Shown here: one piece after another, positions 42,129 to 52,273 of the stretch
How the letters are laid out: each line of letters begins with the position of its first letter
Numbering within the stretch: the first letter of the stretch is position 1
NCBI RefSeq assembly: GCF_010500955.1
Contig: NZ_QVMJ01000032.1
Coordinates: forward strand, 29,521-93,520
Direction: 5' to 3'
DNA from: Bacteroides sp. 519
GTDB taxonomy: Bacteria; Bacteroidota; Bacteroidia; Bacteroidales; Bacteroidaceae
Length of the DNA stretch: 64,000 bases
Made by a program: the position numbers and the translations under genes
The notes under the pieces: model-generated
Told to the model about the DNA's origin: nothing
Databases searched by the model: none
Seen by the model: only the letters and a program-made list of their open reading frames with translations

Positions 42129-43658
42129 ATGGGGAATGTTTCAAATAATAAAAGAGTAACTCAAAATACTTTATATTTATATATACGGATGTTTGTTACA
42201 ATGTTTGTAACATTCTATACATCTCGTATAGTTCTAGAATATCTGGGTGTTATTGATTTTGGTATTTATAATATTGTTGGTGGCGTAGTCGTTCTTTTTT
42301 CTTTTTTGAATACGGCAATGACTACATCCACACAACGTTTTTTAAACATAGAATTAGGTAAAGCAAATAATGCAGGGGCAATCAAAATATTTTCGATGAG
42401 TATAACAATCCATTTTTTTTTGGCTATTATTATTTTAATATTAGCTGAATCAATAGGGTTGTGGTTTTTAAATTCTCAAATAAATATACCTGAAGATCGT
42501 ATTGAAGCGGCTAATTGGGTATATCAATTTTCCTTGTTTACTTTTTTGGTTCAAATATTAAGAGTTCCTTATAATGCTTCAATAATAGCAAATGAACGTA
42601 TGTCTTTTTATGCATATGTCACTATTGCCGAAACAATTTTCAAATTATTAATTGTTTTCTTATTGATTGCGTTTGGTGGTGATCGATTAATAATGTATGC
42701 TTTCTTGGTATTATTCGTAGCAATTCTTATTTATATTATATATTATATCTATTGTAAACGATATATATGTTTCTGTCGTTATTGTTTTTTTTATGATTAT
42801 ACTTCATACAAGGAATTATTAACTTTTTCCGGTTGGAGTATTTTTGGTAATATTTCTAATGTATCAGTTCAACAAGGTTCAAATATACTTTTAAATATCT
42901 TTTTTGGGGTTTCAATAAATGCTGCAACTGGAATAGCTAATCAGATTACCCATGCAGTATATAACTTTGTTTCAAATTTTCAAATAGCTTTTAACCCTTT
43001 TCTAACAAAAATATATGCTGAGAATAAAATTGATGAATTGAAAAATAAAATAATTCAATTATCTAGATTTTCGTTTTTTTTATATTTCATTATTGCTTTT
43101 CCTTTATTCCTCACCATAGATTTTGTATTGGAAAAATGGTTAATTGATGTACCTGAATATACAGATATATTTGCACGTTTTATTATTGTTTATTTAATAT
43201 TTGATGTTGTTTCTTCTCCTTTATGGATTACTGCACAAGCTATTGGAAATATACAGAAATATCAAATCATAATAGGTATCGTAACATTGGTAAATCTCCC
43301 TTTATCTTATATCTTATTACAATACTATGATTATCCTCCACTAGTATGGATTATAAGAATATTTATTGCTTTCTTTTTATTTGGATACCGGATTCGATAT
43401 GTGAATGAGAAAATAGGACTTCCTATTATTTTATTTTTCAAAGAAGTAATATTTAAAAATATACTACTGTTGATTTTGGGCACAGTATTTCCGATAATTA
43501 TGTTTTGTTGGATAGGGAATAACTCATGGATGTCATTTATTATAACTTTTTTTATAGCTTTTATTTCATCATGCTTATCTGTATATTTGTTAGGATTAAA
43601 AAAACAGGAAAGAAATCACATTGCATCATTTATATGTAACAAAATAATAAAAAAATGA
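42129..43658 (+). CDS. Wzx-type polysaccharide flippase
   Basis: 509 residues with about 12-14 membrane helices. The MATE/Wzx pattern is seen from the start (KRVTQNTLYLYIRMFVTMFVTFYTSRIVLEYLG) and in SGWSIFGNISNVSVQQGSNILLN. It carries undecaprenyl-linked repeat units across the inner membrane. It has the low GC typical of the whole 42-51 kb capsule section. It overlaps the pyruvyltransferase gene by 4 bp. No other transporter (ABC type) is in the locus, so the Wzx/Wzy route is used. Confidence 0.92.
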   Translation: MGNVSNNKRVTQNTLYLYIRMFVTMFVTFYTSRIVLEYLGVIDFGIYNIVGGVVVLFSFLNTAMTTSTQRFLNIELGKANNAGAIKIFSMSITIHFFLAIIILILAESIGLWFLNSQINIPEDRIEAANWVYQFSLFTFLVQILRVPYNASIIANERMSFYAYVTIAETIFKLLIVFLLIAFGGDRLIMYAFLVLFVAILIYIIYYIYCKRYICFCRYCFFYDYTSYKELLTFSGWSIFGNISNVSVQQGSNILLNIFFGVSINAATGIANQITHAVYNFVSNFQIAFNPFLTKIYAENKIDELKNKIIQLSRFSFFLYFIIAFPLFLTIDFVLEKWLIDVPEYTDIFARFIIVYLIFDVVSSPLWITAQAIGNIQKYQIIIGIVTLVNLPLSYILLQYYDYPPLVWIIRIFIAFFLFGYRIRYVNEKIGLPIILFFKEVIFKNILLLILGTVFPIIMFCWIGNNSWMSFIITFFIAFISSCLSVYLLGLKKQERNHIASFICNKIIKK

Positions 43659-44572
43659 TGTTGAAGAAAATAAGAAAATATGGTTTTAAAAGAAGTTTAT
43701 TTGTTGTACTGAATCGTTCGATGTCAGGGTTTATTATTCTCTTAAAGAAAATAATTAATTTAAAATATAGAAATAATATAGTTTTAATAAAGTCATCTAT
43801 TACCCCATTGTCTCATAATTGGGGTGATGATGTGAGTACGGTTTTAGCCCAATTATTATCACCTAACAAGAGAATAATACCCTCCATCTATTATTGTAAT
43901 TTTAAGAAAAAGGAAGAGTATTTATGTATTGGCAGTATTATATCCTGGATGACAACGCCTAATTCTATAATATGGGGATCAGGAGTGGTTTATCCAGAAA
44001 AAAAAATCTCATCTAAACCTTTAAAAGTTTTAGCTGTACGTGGACCTTTAACAAGGAAATATCTTTTAGATCAAGATATACCTTGTCCCGAAGTATATGG
44101 AGATCCAGCTCTGCTTTTTCCTCGTTTTTATAAACCCATTGTTAAAAAGAAATTTAAAGTAGGATTAATTCCTCATATGCGTGATTTTAGGAATGGATTA
44201 TATAAGGAAATAAGTGCAAGAATAGAAAATATATCAATAATTGATGTGCGGGATGTTGAAAATTGGCATTCATTTATTGATAAAATAAATGAATGTGAGT
44301 TTATACTATCCAGTTCCTTGCATGGAATTATAATTTCAGACGCATATAATATCCCTAATTGCTGGATTGAATTTGAGAAAGGAGAAAAAAAACGATATGC
44401 ATTCTATGATTATTATTATTCAATCGGTAAAAACGATGTTTCTCCTTATATTATAACTGAAGATGTTAATTATTGGGATATTTTGAAGCATAAAGACTCT
44501 TGGGTTAAACCTATTTTGGATTTAGATAAACTTATAAATTCCTGTCCTTTTTATGAATCAAGTACTTTTTGA
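43655..44572 (+). CDS. Polysaccharide pyruvyl transferase family protein
   Basis: 305 residues. Features of the family: NWGDDVSTVLAQLL near the N-terminus, IIWGSGVVYPE, LAVRGPLTRKYLLDQDI, YGDPALLFPRFY, VGLIPHMRD and SSSLHGIIISDAYNIPNCWIEF. These enzymes add pyruvate ketals to sugars, giving acidic polymers. It overlaps wzx by 4 bp and the next glycosyltransferase by 20 bp, so translation is coupled. The acceptor sugar is unknown. Confidence 0.9.
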   Translation: MMLKKIRKYGFKRSLFVVLNRSMSGFIILLKKIINLKYRNNIVLIKSSITPLSHNWGDDVSTVLAQLLSPNKRIIPSIYYCNFKKKEEYLCIGSIISWMTTPNSIIWGSGVVYPEKKISSKPLKVLAVRGPLTRKYLLDQDIPCPEVYGDPALLFPRFYKPIVKKKFKVGLIPHMRDFRNGLYKEISARIENISIIDVRDVENWHSFIDKINECEFILSSSLHGIIISDAYNIPNCWIEFEKGEKKRYAFYDYYYSIGKNDVSPYIITEDVNYWDILKHKDSWVKPILDLDKLINSCPFYESSTF

Positions 44573-45701
44573 TGGTGCCGCTACACAAACTAATGATAAT
44601 GTAAAATTTAGTGGTGGAGCAGAATATGCAAAATTTATATTAAAAAAATCTATAGAGAATGGATATCATTTTGATGTGTTTTTTTATGAAGAAATGTCAA
44701 TAGATCCGGAACTTTTAATGTTACTTGAAAAGAATAATTTTAACATCATAATGGTTAAAAACAAATCAGATTTATATAATTTATTAAGAGGTGGACAATA
44801 TGTGAAATTTTATTCTGCCTTACCATATAAGTATCAAGATTTTGATATTTATAGTGTAACTTTTATAATTGTTATGCATGGAATAAGGCCTATCGAACTT
44901 CCATGGGATTATTATCGTTTTAAATATATTTCTGGTTTTTTGAAACGTTTTATCTATTATTTTATTTCTCAATTCAAATTTCTTCAAGAAATAAAACGGA
45001 AAAGACATATTAAGAATACAAGTAAATTGTTGTCAAAAAAAAATATTAAAATTGTTACAGTTTCAAATCATTCTAAATATTCATTATTGTATTTTTATCC
45101 TTTCCTTAATAAGGAGGATATCCATGTATTTTATTCTCCTTTTGATTTTGGTATTCCACCCTCGGGGAATTATACAAAAGATTATTATTTAATAATTAGT
45201 GCGAATAGATTTGAGAAAAATGTATATAGAACTTTATTAGCATTTGATTCTCTTATTTCAAATGGACATTTAAAAGAAAAGAGAATAGTTGTTTTGGGAA
45301 GTAACAAACTAATGGAGAAATGGATATCAAATAAATTAAAATTTGAGTTTCATTCTTATGTATCTCAAGAAACATTGGATTTTTTTTTTAAAAATGCCTT
45401 TTGTTTTGTTTATCCATCACTAAATGAGGGATTTGGTTATCCTCCTTTAGTAGCCATGTACAACAATATACCGGTTATTTCTTCATGTTCCACTAGCATA
45501 CCGGAAGTATGTGAGAATGCAGTTTTGTATTATAATCCGTATAAGATTGATGAAATATCTAATCGCATCTTACAAATCGAAACAGATAAAGAATTATATA
45601 ACTTATTTGTAGAAAGAGGAAATAAAAGAGTTAATGAGTTAATTACTAAACAAAATAATGACTTATATAAGATATTAAGTTTTATATATGATTGCAATTA
45701 A
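44553..45701 (+). CDS. Glycosyltransferase, GT4-like
   Basis: 382 residues. The C-terminal half has the GT-B donor-binding pattern: YYLIISANRFEKNVYRTLLAF, VLGSNKLMEKW, and the E-x7-E segment PSLNEGFGYPPLVAMYNNIPVISSCSTSIPEVC. The N-terminal half is less conserved (FDGAATQTNDNVKFSGGAEYAKF). Cytoplasmic transfer of one sugar to the lipid-linked repeat unit. Linkage and sugar are not predictable. Overlaps both neighbours. Confidence 0.88.
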   Translation: MNQVLFDGAATQTNDNVKFSGGAEYAKFILKKSIENGYHFDVFFYEEMSIDPELLMLLEKNNFNIIMVKNKSDLYNLLRGGQYVKFYSALPYKYQDFDIYSVTFIIVMHGIRPIELPWDYYRFKYISGFLKRFIYYFISQFKFLQEIKRKRHIKNTSKLLSKKNIKIVTVSNHSKYSLLYFYPFLNKEDIHVFYSPFDFGIPPSGNYTKDYYLIISANRFEKNVYRTLLAFDSLISNGHLKEKRIVVLGSNKLMEKWISNKLKFEFHSYVSQETLDFFFKNAFCFVYPSLNEGFGYPPLVAMYNNIPVISSCSTSIPEVCENAVLYYNPYKIDEISNRILQIETDKELYNLFVERGNKRVNELITKQNNDLYKILSFIYDCN

Positions 45702-47013
45702 TCAAAATCAAAAAATATCATTTTCTCTTTTTTTATTTTCTGTATTTTTTATACTGGTAATAGATAATACTTCCCTATTCTCTTATTGTTATTCTCTTCT
45801 TCTTTTTTTTGTCTTATCATTAAAAATTGAGAAAAAAAAGAAATTTGAAAATTATATATATTTCCATTTCTATTTGCTTTGCTGTTTAATAATCTATTTA
45901 GTTCAAATATATACATTACCTAATTATTTAGGTTTGACGGGTCCAGAAGGTGGCGTTGGAACAGACGATGTTCGATATTTTGCTCAGTTAGTTGATTTTC
46001 GACTGCCATATACACCCACAGTAATAGCAGATAAAACATATCCTTATGTTACTTTTCTTAAAGTATTATATCCATTCTCAATAAATTCTCCGCTTAATAT
46101 TTTGATTCCTAATTTATTGGGAATTTGTTTTTTGCCTTATTTGACATACAAGTTTACTCAGTTATTATTAAATAATGAGAAAATTTCATTTTTGGCACAA
46201 AGATTGGTACTATTTTGTCCATTTATTATTGCAAATGGAATTATCCTAATGAGGGATGCTTGGATTGTTACCTTTTTGCTTCTTTCTTTCTGCTCTTTTT
46301 TAAATAAAAATTATATTGTACTAATATTTAGCTTACTTTTAATTTCGTATATACGCTTTGGCTCAATTGTTTTTGCAGGAGTTGGCATCTTTATTTTATC
46401 TCGTGATATATTTTATAATAAATTGAAAACAAAAAAACAAGCAAACTTAATTTATATTATTACTTTTATAGTGTTTGTTTCTTTTTTTGTATTAATTATG
46501 CCTTTTCTTATTGAGATTTCAGCAGGTAAATTTGAAGGATTATTTAGAGAAAGTTATTTACGTACATTAGCGCAAATAGATGAAGATTCAACCTTAGTAA
46601 AATTAATGTTACTGCCTAAAATTATAGGCATACCATTACTTGCTGCTTTTTTTTTATTTTCTCCTTTTCTGAATTTTGAGATATATACATCAGGAATATT
46701 TAATTTAAGATATTTTTTATCTACAACCTTATGTGCTTTATATTTAATTTTTTGTTGGAGATATATATTTGCAGGTTTACTTATATCGTTCAATAAGAAG
46801 AATATACAATATGTATCATTAATTATATTGGTATATTCATTGCTTCTTGGTACTATATCTTTGCAGTTTAGACATAAAACAATAATGATGCCGTTTCTCT
46901 ATATTTTAACGGCGTATGGTTTTTATTCATGTAAATCAAAATTTAATAATTTCCTTTCAATCTCAATGTCAATATTCATACTATTTATTCAACTCTATTA
47001 TTGGTTGAGATAG
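45688..47013 (+). CDS. Wzy-like capsule polymerase (multispanning membrane protein)
   Basis: 441 residues with 10-12 predicted membrane helices and one larger periplasmic loop (TGPEGGVGTDDVRYFAQLVDFRLP) before the central helices. Sequence conservation among Wzy proteins is low; the call rests on topology, on the polar loop with charged residues and on its location in a locus that has Wzx but no other polymerase candidate. It would join repeat units on the periplasmic side. Overlaps the upstream gene by 14 bp. Confidence 0.8.
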   Translation: MIAINQNQKISFSLFLFSVFFILVIDNTSLFSYCYSLLLFFVLSLKIEKKKKFENYIYFHFYLLCCLIIYLVQIYTLPNYLGLTGPEGGVGTDDVRYFAQLVDFRLPYTPTVIADKTYPYVTFLKVLYPFSINSPLNILIPNLLGICFLPYLTYKFTQLLLNNEKISFLAQRLVLFCPFIIANGIILMRDAWIVTFLLLSFCSFLNKNYIVLIFSLLLISYIRFGSIVFAGVGIFILSRDIFYNKLKTKKQANLIYIITFIVFVSFFVLIMPFLIEISAGKFEGLFRESYLRTLAQIDEDSTLVKLMLLPKIIGIPLLAAFFLFSPFLNFEIYTSGIFNLRYFLSTTLCALYLIFCWRYIFAGLLISFNKKNIQYVSLIILVYSLLLGTISLQFRHKTIMMPFLYILTAYGFYSCKSKFNNFLSISMSIFILFIQLYYWLR

Positions 47014-47041
47014 TTATGGGTATGTATTTAATCTACAAAAT

Positions 47042-48190
47042 ATGCGTGTATTATTTGTTCATGACCATCGTTTTTTTAAGAAAAATAATCTTTATTATTC
47101 AACATCTGGTTTACCTAAAAGTGTATGGAATAGATATTTATTAGATGGTATGAATTCACTTTCAATTTATGCGCGTGAAATAAGTTCTTCGAATAAAGGA
47201 GTTGTTTCATCTTATGAAGGGGTTTCCTTTAATCTTTCCCAGATATACAAGAGTCCTCTCGATATTTTATTTAAGAAGAGATTAATTAATGAAGAAATTT
47301 TGGCTAATCTTGAAAATACAGATGTAGCAGTTATCCGTTTACCAAGTATATTGGGATTGGCAGTTATTGAAAAGTGTAAAAAACTTGATAAGCCTTATAT
47401 TATTGAAGTTGTTGCAAATGCCTTTGATGCGTATTTTTATTATGGGACTTTATTTGGAAAAATTTTGGCTCCTATTATTCATAAAAGACTAAAAGAGGTT
47501 GTGGCCGAATCATCTTATGTATTATATGTAACTCAATATTATTTGCAAAATATATATCCGGCAGCTAAAGTGATTTATACAGTATCTTGTTCAAATGTAT
47601 TTATAGAGTTATTTAAAAGAAAAAATCGTGAGGATTTTAACAAAAAGAATACATTTATATGTGGGCAGATAGGGAACTTGTCAGTTAAATTTAAAGGGTA
47701 TCATATAATGTTAAGAAGTATTGCGCTTTTAAAAGAAAAATATGGTATTCAGATTTATTATAAAATAGTAGGCGCTGGTGATTCTTTAGACTTAATAAAA
47801 ATAGCAAAAAAACTAAATATATTGGATTTAATCGAATTTGTTGGTCCATTAAGTCATGAAGAAATCTTTGATTTTTTAGATTCTCTAGATCTGTATGTTC
47901 ATCCGTCTTTCCAAGAAGGTTTACCAAGAGCAATTATTGAGGCAATGAGTAGATCTTGTGCTTGTGTTGCGTCTTCTGTTGCAGGAATTCCGGAATTATT
48001 AGATAGTGAGTATTTGCATGAGAAAGGTAATTATATAAAATTGGCAGAAGATATATATAAATTATATATAAATGATGATTTAAGATTCGAACAAGGAATA
48101 AATAATTATTCTACTTCTCGGAAATATTCTTATAACAACCTGGAAAAAAAACGTATGGATTTTTACACTAAAATATTTAATAGTATTTGA
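47042..48190 (+). CDS. Glycosyltransferase family 4 protein
   Basis: 382 residues, GT-B fold. Donor-site motif VHPSFQEGLPRAIIEAMSRSCACVASSVAGIPELL, preceded by GQIGNLSVKFKGYHIMLRSIALL and YKIVGAGDSLDLIK. The N-terminal acceptor domain begins MRVLFVHDHRFFKKN. Typical capsule glycosyltransferase; sugar unknown. It is followed 1 bp later by the acyltransferase gene. Confidence 0.9.
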   Translation: MRVLFVHDHRFFKKNNLYYSTSGLPKSVWNRYLLDGMNSLSIYAREISSSNKGVVSSYEGVSFNLSQIYKSPLDILFKKRLINEEILANLENTDVAVIRLPSILGLAVIEKCKKLDKPYIIEVVANAFDAYFYYGTLFGKILAPIIHKRLKEVVAESSYVLYVTQYYLQNIYPAAKVIYTVSCSNVFIELFKRKNREDFNKKNTFICGQIGNLSVKFKGYHIMLRSIALLKEKYGIQIYYKIVGAGDSLDLIKIAKKLNILDLIEFVGPLSHEEIFDFLDSLDLYVHPSFQEGLPRAIIEAMSRSCACVASSVAGIPELLDSEYLHEKGNYIKLAEDIYKLYINDDLRFEQGINNYSTSRKYSYNNLEKKRMDFYTKIFNSI

Positions 48191-48191
48191 T

Positions 48192-48764
48192 ATGGGTAAA
48201 AGTGGGCGTGATTTTTTTTCCAAATACAATAAAATTATCAATATATTAATAAATATATCGAAAGTTTTCCCCAGAAGTTTTAATAAATATTTATTTAAAG
48301 TATCTGCTAATTTTGATTCGAAATTGGGAGCTTTAATAAGATTTATTCTTTGTTCGGTTTTGGCAAAAGATTGTGGTACAAATGTATATATTGCTCCACG
48401 GGTTTTTATTTATCATATAGAAAATCTTTCGATAGGTTCTAATGTTAGTATACATCCTATGTGTTATCTGGATGCAGAGGGAGATATTCGCATAGGCAAT
48501 AATGTTTCGATAGCACATTCAACATCAATTTTAAGTTCAAACCATACATGGGACGATCAGGATTTGCCTATAAAATATAATCCAATGAAGCAAGAAAAAG
48601 TTTTGATAGAGGATGATGTGTGGATAGGTTGTGGGGTTAGAGTTTTATCTGGTGTTAATATCGGTTCTCGCTCAATAATTGCTGCTGGGGCAATTGTTAC
48701 GAAAAATACACCATCAAATGTGATAGTGGCTGGTTCTCCAGCAAAAAAAATAAAGGATATTTAA
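48192..48764 (+). CDS. Hexapeptide-repeat acyltransferase
   Basis: 190 residues with the left-handed beta-helix of hexapeptide repeats (LSIGSNVSIHPMCYLDAEGDIRIGNNVSIAHSTSI, VLIEDDVWIGCGVRVLSGVNIGSRSIIAAGAIVTKN) and the closing NVIVAGSPAKKIK. Resembles WcaF/NodL-type O-acetyltransferases that modify capsule sugars with acetyl-CoA; SSNHTW contains the usual catalytic His. Lies between two glycosyltransferases, so O-acetylation of the capsule is likely. Confidence 0.9.
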   Translation: MGKSGRDFFSKYNKIINILINISKVFPRSFNKYLFKVSANFDSKLGALIRFILCSVLAKDCGTNVYIAPRVFIYHIENLSIGSNVSIHPMCYLDAEGDIRIGNNVSIAHSTSILSSNHTWDDQDLPIKYNPMKQEKVLIEDDVWIGCGVRVLSGVNIGSRSIIAAGAIVTKNTPSNVIVAGSPAKKIKDI

Positions 48765-48775
48765 ACAATTACTTA

Positions 48776-49900
48776 ATGAAGCTCTTTATTGTAGTTAACG
48801 TTGATTGGTTTTTTTTATCGCATCGTAAGGACATAGCTATCCAATGTAAAAAAAAAGGTTATGATGTAATTATAATAGCAAAAGACACAGGAAAAAAGCA
48901 AGAAATTGAGAAAATGGGTTTGAAATTTATCGATTTACCTATGAATCGCTCAGGCCAAAATATATTTCAAGAACTCAATACTTGCTATTTTCTATATAGA
49001 TTATATAAAAAGAATAAACCAGATATTGTACATCATGTAGGATTAAAAACTATTCTATGGGGTACACTTGCTGCTAAGTGGGCTAAAGTAAATGGGGTGG
49101 TAAATGCTATAAGTGGTTTAGGTATTTTCTTTTCAGATGAAAATAAATCATTAATAGCTAAAGTGCTTCCTAAAATATTGAAATATTCTCATCATCAGCA
49201 AAACTTGTTGGCTATTTTTCAAAATGATGAAGACAAATCTTTATTTATAAATCATCATATAATAGATGATACACAATCCCGTTTGATTAAAGGGTCAGGG
49301 ATTGATTTGAATCTGTTTTATTACACTCCAGAGCCTGAAATCGGTAAAATAACAATTTTGTTTACTGCACGAATGATTATTGAAAAAGGGGTTTTTATTT
49401 TAATTGATGCGGCTTTAAAATTGAAGAAAGAATATAATGATAAGGTGAAGTTCCTGTTGTGTGGTGGATTGGACGATAACCCTAAAGCAATAAAAAAAGA
49501 AGAGTTAAAGAGTGCATGTGATGGAGAATATATTCAGTGGCTAGGCTATAGATCTGATATTTTTCATTTGCTTCAAAATGCACACATTGTAGCTTTTCCA
49601 TCTTATTATAAAGAAGGACTGCCAAAATCTCTTATTGAGGCGACTGCTGTGGGGCGCCCTATTATAACTACAGATTCTATTGGCTGTAGAGAAACTGTTG
49701 AAAACGATCTGAATGGTTATTTAATACCAATAAAAAACAGTGATATCTTGGCAGAAAAACTCAAAAAATTAATTGATGAGAAGAAATTGAGAATTCGAAT
49801 GGGGAAACATTCCAGAGCATTGGCGGAAAGGGAATTCTCTATTAAAAATGTTATAAATAAGCATTTGGAGATTTACACAACTTTATTAGAAAATAAATAA
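48776..49900 (+). CDS. Glycosyltransferase family 4 protein
   Basis: 374 residues. N-terminal MKLFIVVNVDWFFLSHRKDIAIQCKKKG and IVHHVGLKTILWGTLAAKWA resemble the WbnK/PglA-like GT4 group; donor-site motif FPSYYKEGLPKSLIEATAVGRPIITTDSIGCRETV. Ends one base before the epimerase ATG (TAATG arrangement). Often the second sugar after the initiating residue in loci that end with a WbpL-like enzyme; that is inference. Confidence 0.9.
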   Translation: MKLFIVVNVDWFFLSHRKDIAIQCKKKGYDVIIIAKDTGKKQEIEKMGLKFIDLPMNRSGQNIFQELNTCYFLYRLYKKNKPDIVHHVGLKTILWGTLAAKWAKVNGVVNAISGLGIFFSDENKSLIAKVLPKILKYSHHQQNLLAIFQNDEDKSLFINHHIIDDTQSRLIKGSGIDLNLFYYTPEPEIGKITILFTARMIIEKGVFILIDAALKLKKEYNDKVKFLLCGGLDDNPKAIKKEELKSACDGEYIQWLGYRSDIFHLLQNAHIVAFPSYYKEGLPKSLIEATAVGRPIITTDSIGCRETVENDLNGYLIPIKNSDILAEKLKKLIDEKKLRIRMGKHSRALAEREFSIKNVINKHLEIYTTLLENK

Positions 49901-50952
49901 TGAAAATATTAGTAACAGGTGCCGCAGGTTTTATAGGTTCGTATGTTTCTAAAAAACTTTTGGAAAATGGAAATGTGGTAATAGGGGTAGATAGTATAAA
50001 TGATTACTACGATGTCAATTTGAAAAATGATCGATTGCTTTCATTAGGAATCAATTATGAGGACATAAAATGGAATCAAAGCATACAGAGTACATCATAT
50101 CCTGATTTTCATTTTTTACGTGTTAATCTGGAAGATAAACTCCCAATGGAGAATCTTTTTGCAGAGGAAAATTTTGATTGTGTTTGTCATTTGGGCGCCC
50201 AAGCTGGAGTAAGATACTCTCTTGAGAATCCACATGCTTATACTGATAGTAATATCAATGGATTCTTAAATATTTTGGAAGGCTGTCGGAATAACCCTGT
50301 CCAACATTTAGTATATGCGAGTTCAAGCAGCGTGTATGGTTTAAATAAAAAAGTTCCCTTTTCTGAGAAAGACAATGTCGACCATCCGGTAAGTCTTTAT
50401 GCAGCAACAAAGAAATCAAATGAATTAATGGCTCATACTTATAGTCATTTATTTGGATTACCAACTACTGGATTACGTTTCTTTACTGTTTATGGGCCTT
50501 GGGGAAGACCTGATATGTCACCATTCCTTTTTATTGATTCAATATTAAGAGGAAAAACAATAAAAGTTTTTAATGGTGGTAATATGTTTAGAGACTTTAC
50601 TTTTATTGATGATATAGTGGAAGGTATTATTAGGACTATTAATAAAATACCAACATCAGATCCTTCGTGGGATGGAGAAGAAGCTTTTCCTAATAGATCC
50701 TCAGCACCTTACCGGATTTATAACATAGGGAACTCAACGCCAGTAAAACTTATGGATTATATTAAAACTATTGAAGAATCTATTGGGTGCGAAGCTAAAA
50801 AAGAATTCCTTCCTATGCAGCCAGGAGATGTGTATCAAACTTATGCAGATACTTCTTCTCTGGAAAAAGCGGTAGGATTCAAACCTAATACTCCTTTAAG
50901 AGTAGGGATAGAAGAAACAGTTAAGTGGTTTAAAACATATTATAATTTGTAA
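49900..50952 (+). CDS. NAD-dependent epimerase, UDP-glucuronate 4-epimerase type
   Basis: 350 residues, extended SDR. Cofactor motif GAAGFIGSYVSKKL, the NDYYDVNLKNDRL segment typical of UDP-glucuronate epimerases, catalytic Ser in YASSSSVYG and Tyr/Lys in YAATKKSNE, and FFTVYGPWGRPDMSPFLF. It would turn UDP-glucuronate into UDP-galacturonate. It lies 3 bp before ugd, which makes UDP-glucuronate, so the two form a pathway supplying uronic acid for the capsule. Confidence 0.92.
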   Translation: MKILVTGAAGFIGSYVSKKLLENGNVVIGVDSINDYYDVNLKNDRLLSLGINYEDIKWNQSIQSTSYPDFHFLRVNLEDKLPMENLFAEENFDCVCHLGAQAGVRYSLENPHAYTDSNINGFLNILEGCRNNPVQHLVYASSSSVYGLNKKVPFSEKDNVDHPVSLYAATKKSNELMAHTYSHLFGLPTTGLRFFTVYGPWGRPDMSPFLFIDSILRGKTIKVFNGGNMFRDFTFIDDIVEGIIRTINKIPTSDPSWDGEEAFPNRSSAPYRIYNIGNSTPVKLMDYIKTIEESIGCEAKKEFLPMQPGDVYQTYADTSSLEKAVGFKPNTPLRVGIEETVKWFKTYYNL

Positions 50953-50955
50953 AAT

Positions 50956-52269
50956 ATGAATATTGCAATTGTAGGAACCGGCTATGTTGGTTTAGTAACA
51001 GGAACATGCTTTTCAGAAATGGGAGTAAATGTTATTTGTGTAGATGTTTTGGAAAAAAAAGTGGAAGATCTTAAAAAAGGAATTATTCCCATATATGAAC
51101 CAGGATTAGAAGAAATGGTTCATAGAAACTATGCCGCTGGTAGATTAAAATTTACCACATCTTTAGAGTCCTGTTTAGATGGGGTAGATATAGTGTTCAG
51201 TGCAGTTGGAACCCCTCCTGATGAAGATGGCAGTGCCGACCTAAAATATGTCTTAGAAGTGGCTAGAACTATAGGTAAAAATATGAATAAATATGTTCTT
51301 GTTGTTACTAAGAGTACAGTTCCAGTAGGTACAGCGCAAAAAGTAAAAGCTACAATACAGGAAGAACTTGATAAGCGTGGAGTAAAAATAGATTTTGATG
51401 TGGCTTCTAATCCGGAATTTTTAAAAGAAGGAGATGCTATTGATGATTTTATGAAACCGGATCGGGTTGTTGTAGGAGTTGAATCGGAACGTGCAAAGGA
51501 TTTGATGGAAAAGTTATATAAGCCATTTATGATGAATAATTATCGGATGATATTTACTGATGTCCCTTCAGCTGAAATGATTAAATATGCAGCTAATTCC
51601 ATGCTTGCAACCCGTATTAGCTTTATGAATGATATAGCAAATCTCTGTGAAATCGTTGGCGCCGATGTCAATATGGTACGTAAAGGTATCGGTTCAGATA
51701 GTCGTATTGGAAATAAGTTTCTTTATCCAGGATGTGGATATGGTGGATCTTGTTTTCCAAAAGACGTAAAAGCACTTATAAAAACAGCCGAAAAAAATGG
51801 TTACTCAATGAAAGTATTGCAAGCTGTTGAAGAAGTTAATGAATCTCAGAAAAGTATTCTTTTTGACAAGCTTATGAAATATTTTAATGGTGATATATCA
51901 GGAAAGACAATTGCTTTATGGGGATTATCCTTCAAACCAGAAACCGATGATATGCGTGAAGCTCCTTCACTAGTACTTATTGATAAAATAGTAAATGCTG
52001 GTGGTAATGTTAAAGCATATGATCCTATTGCAATGGAGGAAACTAAAAGAAGAATTGGAAATAAAATTAAATATGCTCAGGATATTTATGATGCGGTTTT
52101 GGATGCTGATGCACTTATGCTTGTAACAGAATGGAAAGAGTTTCGTTTGCCAAGTTGGGCAGTAGTAAAGAAAGCTATGAATAATCATTTGATTCTTGAT
52201 GGTCGTAATATTTATGACAGAAAAGAGCTGGAAGAATTAGGCTTCGATTATACTTGTATTGGTAGATAA
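50956..52269 (+). CDS. ugd: UDP-glucose 6-dehydrogenase
   Basis: 437 residues. Oxidises UDP-glucose to UDP-glucuronate with two NAD. N-terminal AIVGTGYVGLVTGTCFSEMG, central NPEFLKEGDAIDDFMKPDRVV, catalytic Cys266 in PGCGYGGSCFPKD and the C-terminal WGLSFKPETDDMREAPSL. Full-length. Follows the epimerase by 3 bp. Confidence 0.96.
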   Translation: MNIAIVGTGYVGLVTGTCFSEMGVNVICVDVLEKKVEDLKKGIIPIYEPGLEEMVHRNYAAGRLKFTTSLESCLDGVDIVFSAVGTPPDEDGSADLKYVLEVARTIGKNMNKYVLVVTKSTVPVGTAQKVKATIQEELDKRGVKIDFDVASNPEFLKEGDAIDDFMKPDRVVVGVESERAKDLMEKLYKPFMMNNYRMIFTDVPSAEMIKYAANSMLATRISFMNDIANLCEIVGADVNMVRKGIGSDSRIGNKFLYPGCGYGGSCFPKDVKALIKTAEKNGYSMKVLQAVEEVNESQKSILFDKLMKYFNGDISGKTIALWGLSFKPETDDMREAPSLVLIDKIVNAGGNVKAYDPIAMEETKRRIGNKIKYAQDIYDAVLDADALMLVTEWKEFRLPSWAVVKKAMNNHLILDGRNIYDRKELEELGFDYTCIGR

Positions 52270-52273
52270 TATT

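Noticed and set aside
42097..42159. 20-codon frame overlapping the wzx start
   Set aside because: MKKIVRFSF... is too short to support; it may be a leader peptide or remnant, but nothing beyond a start and stop is seen.
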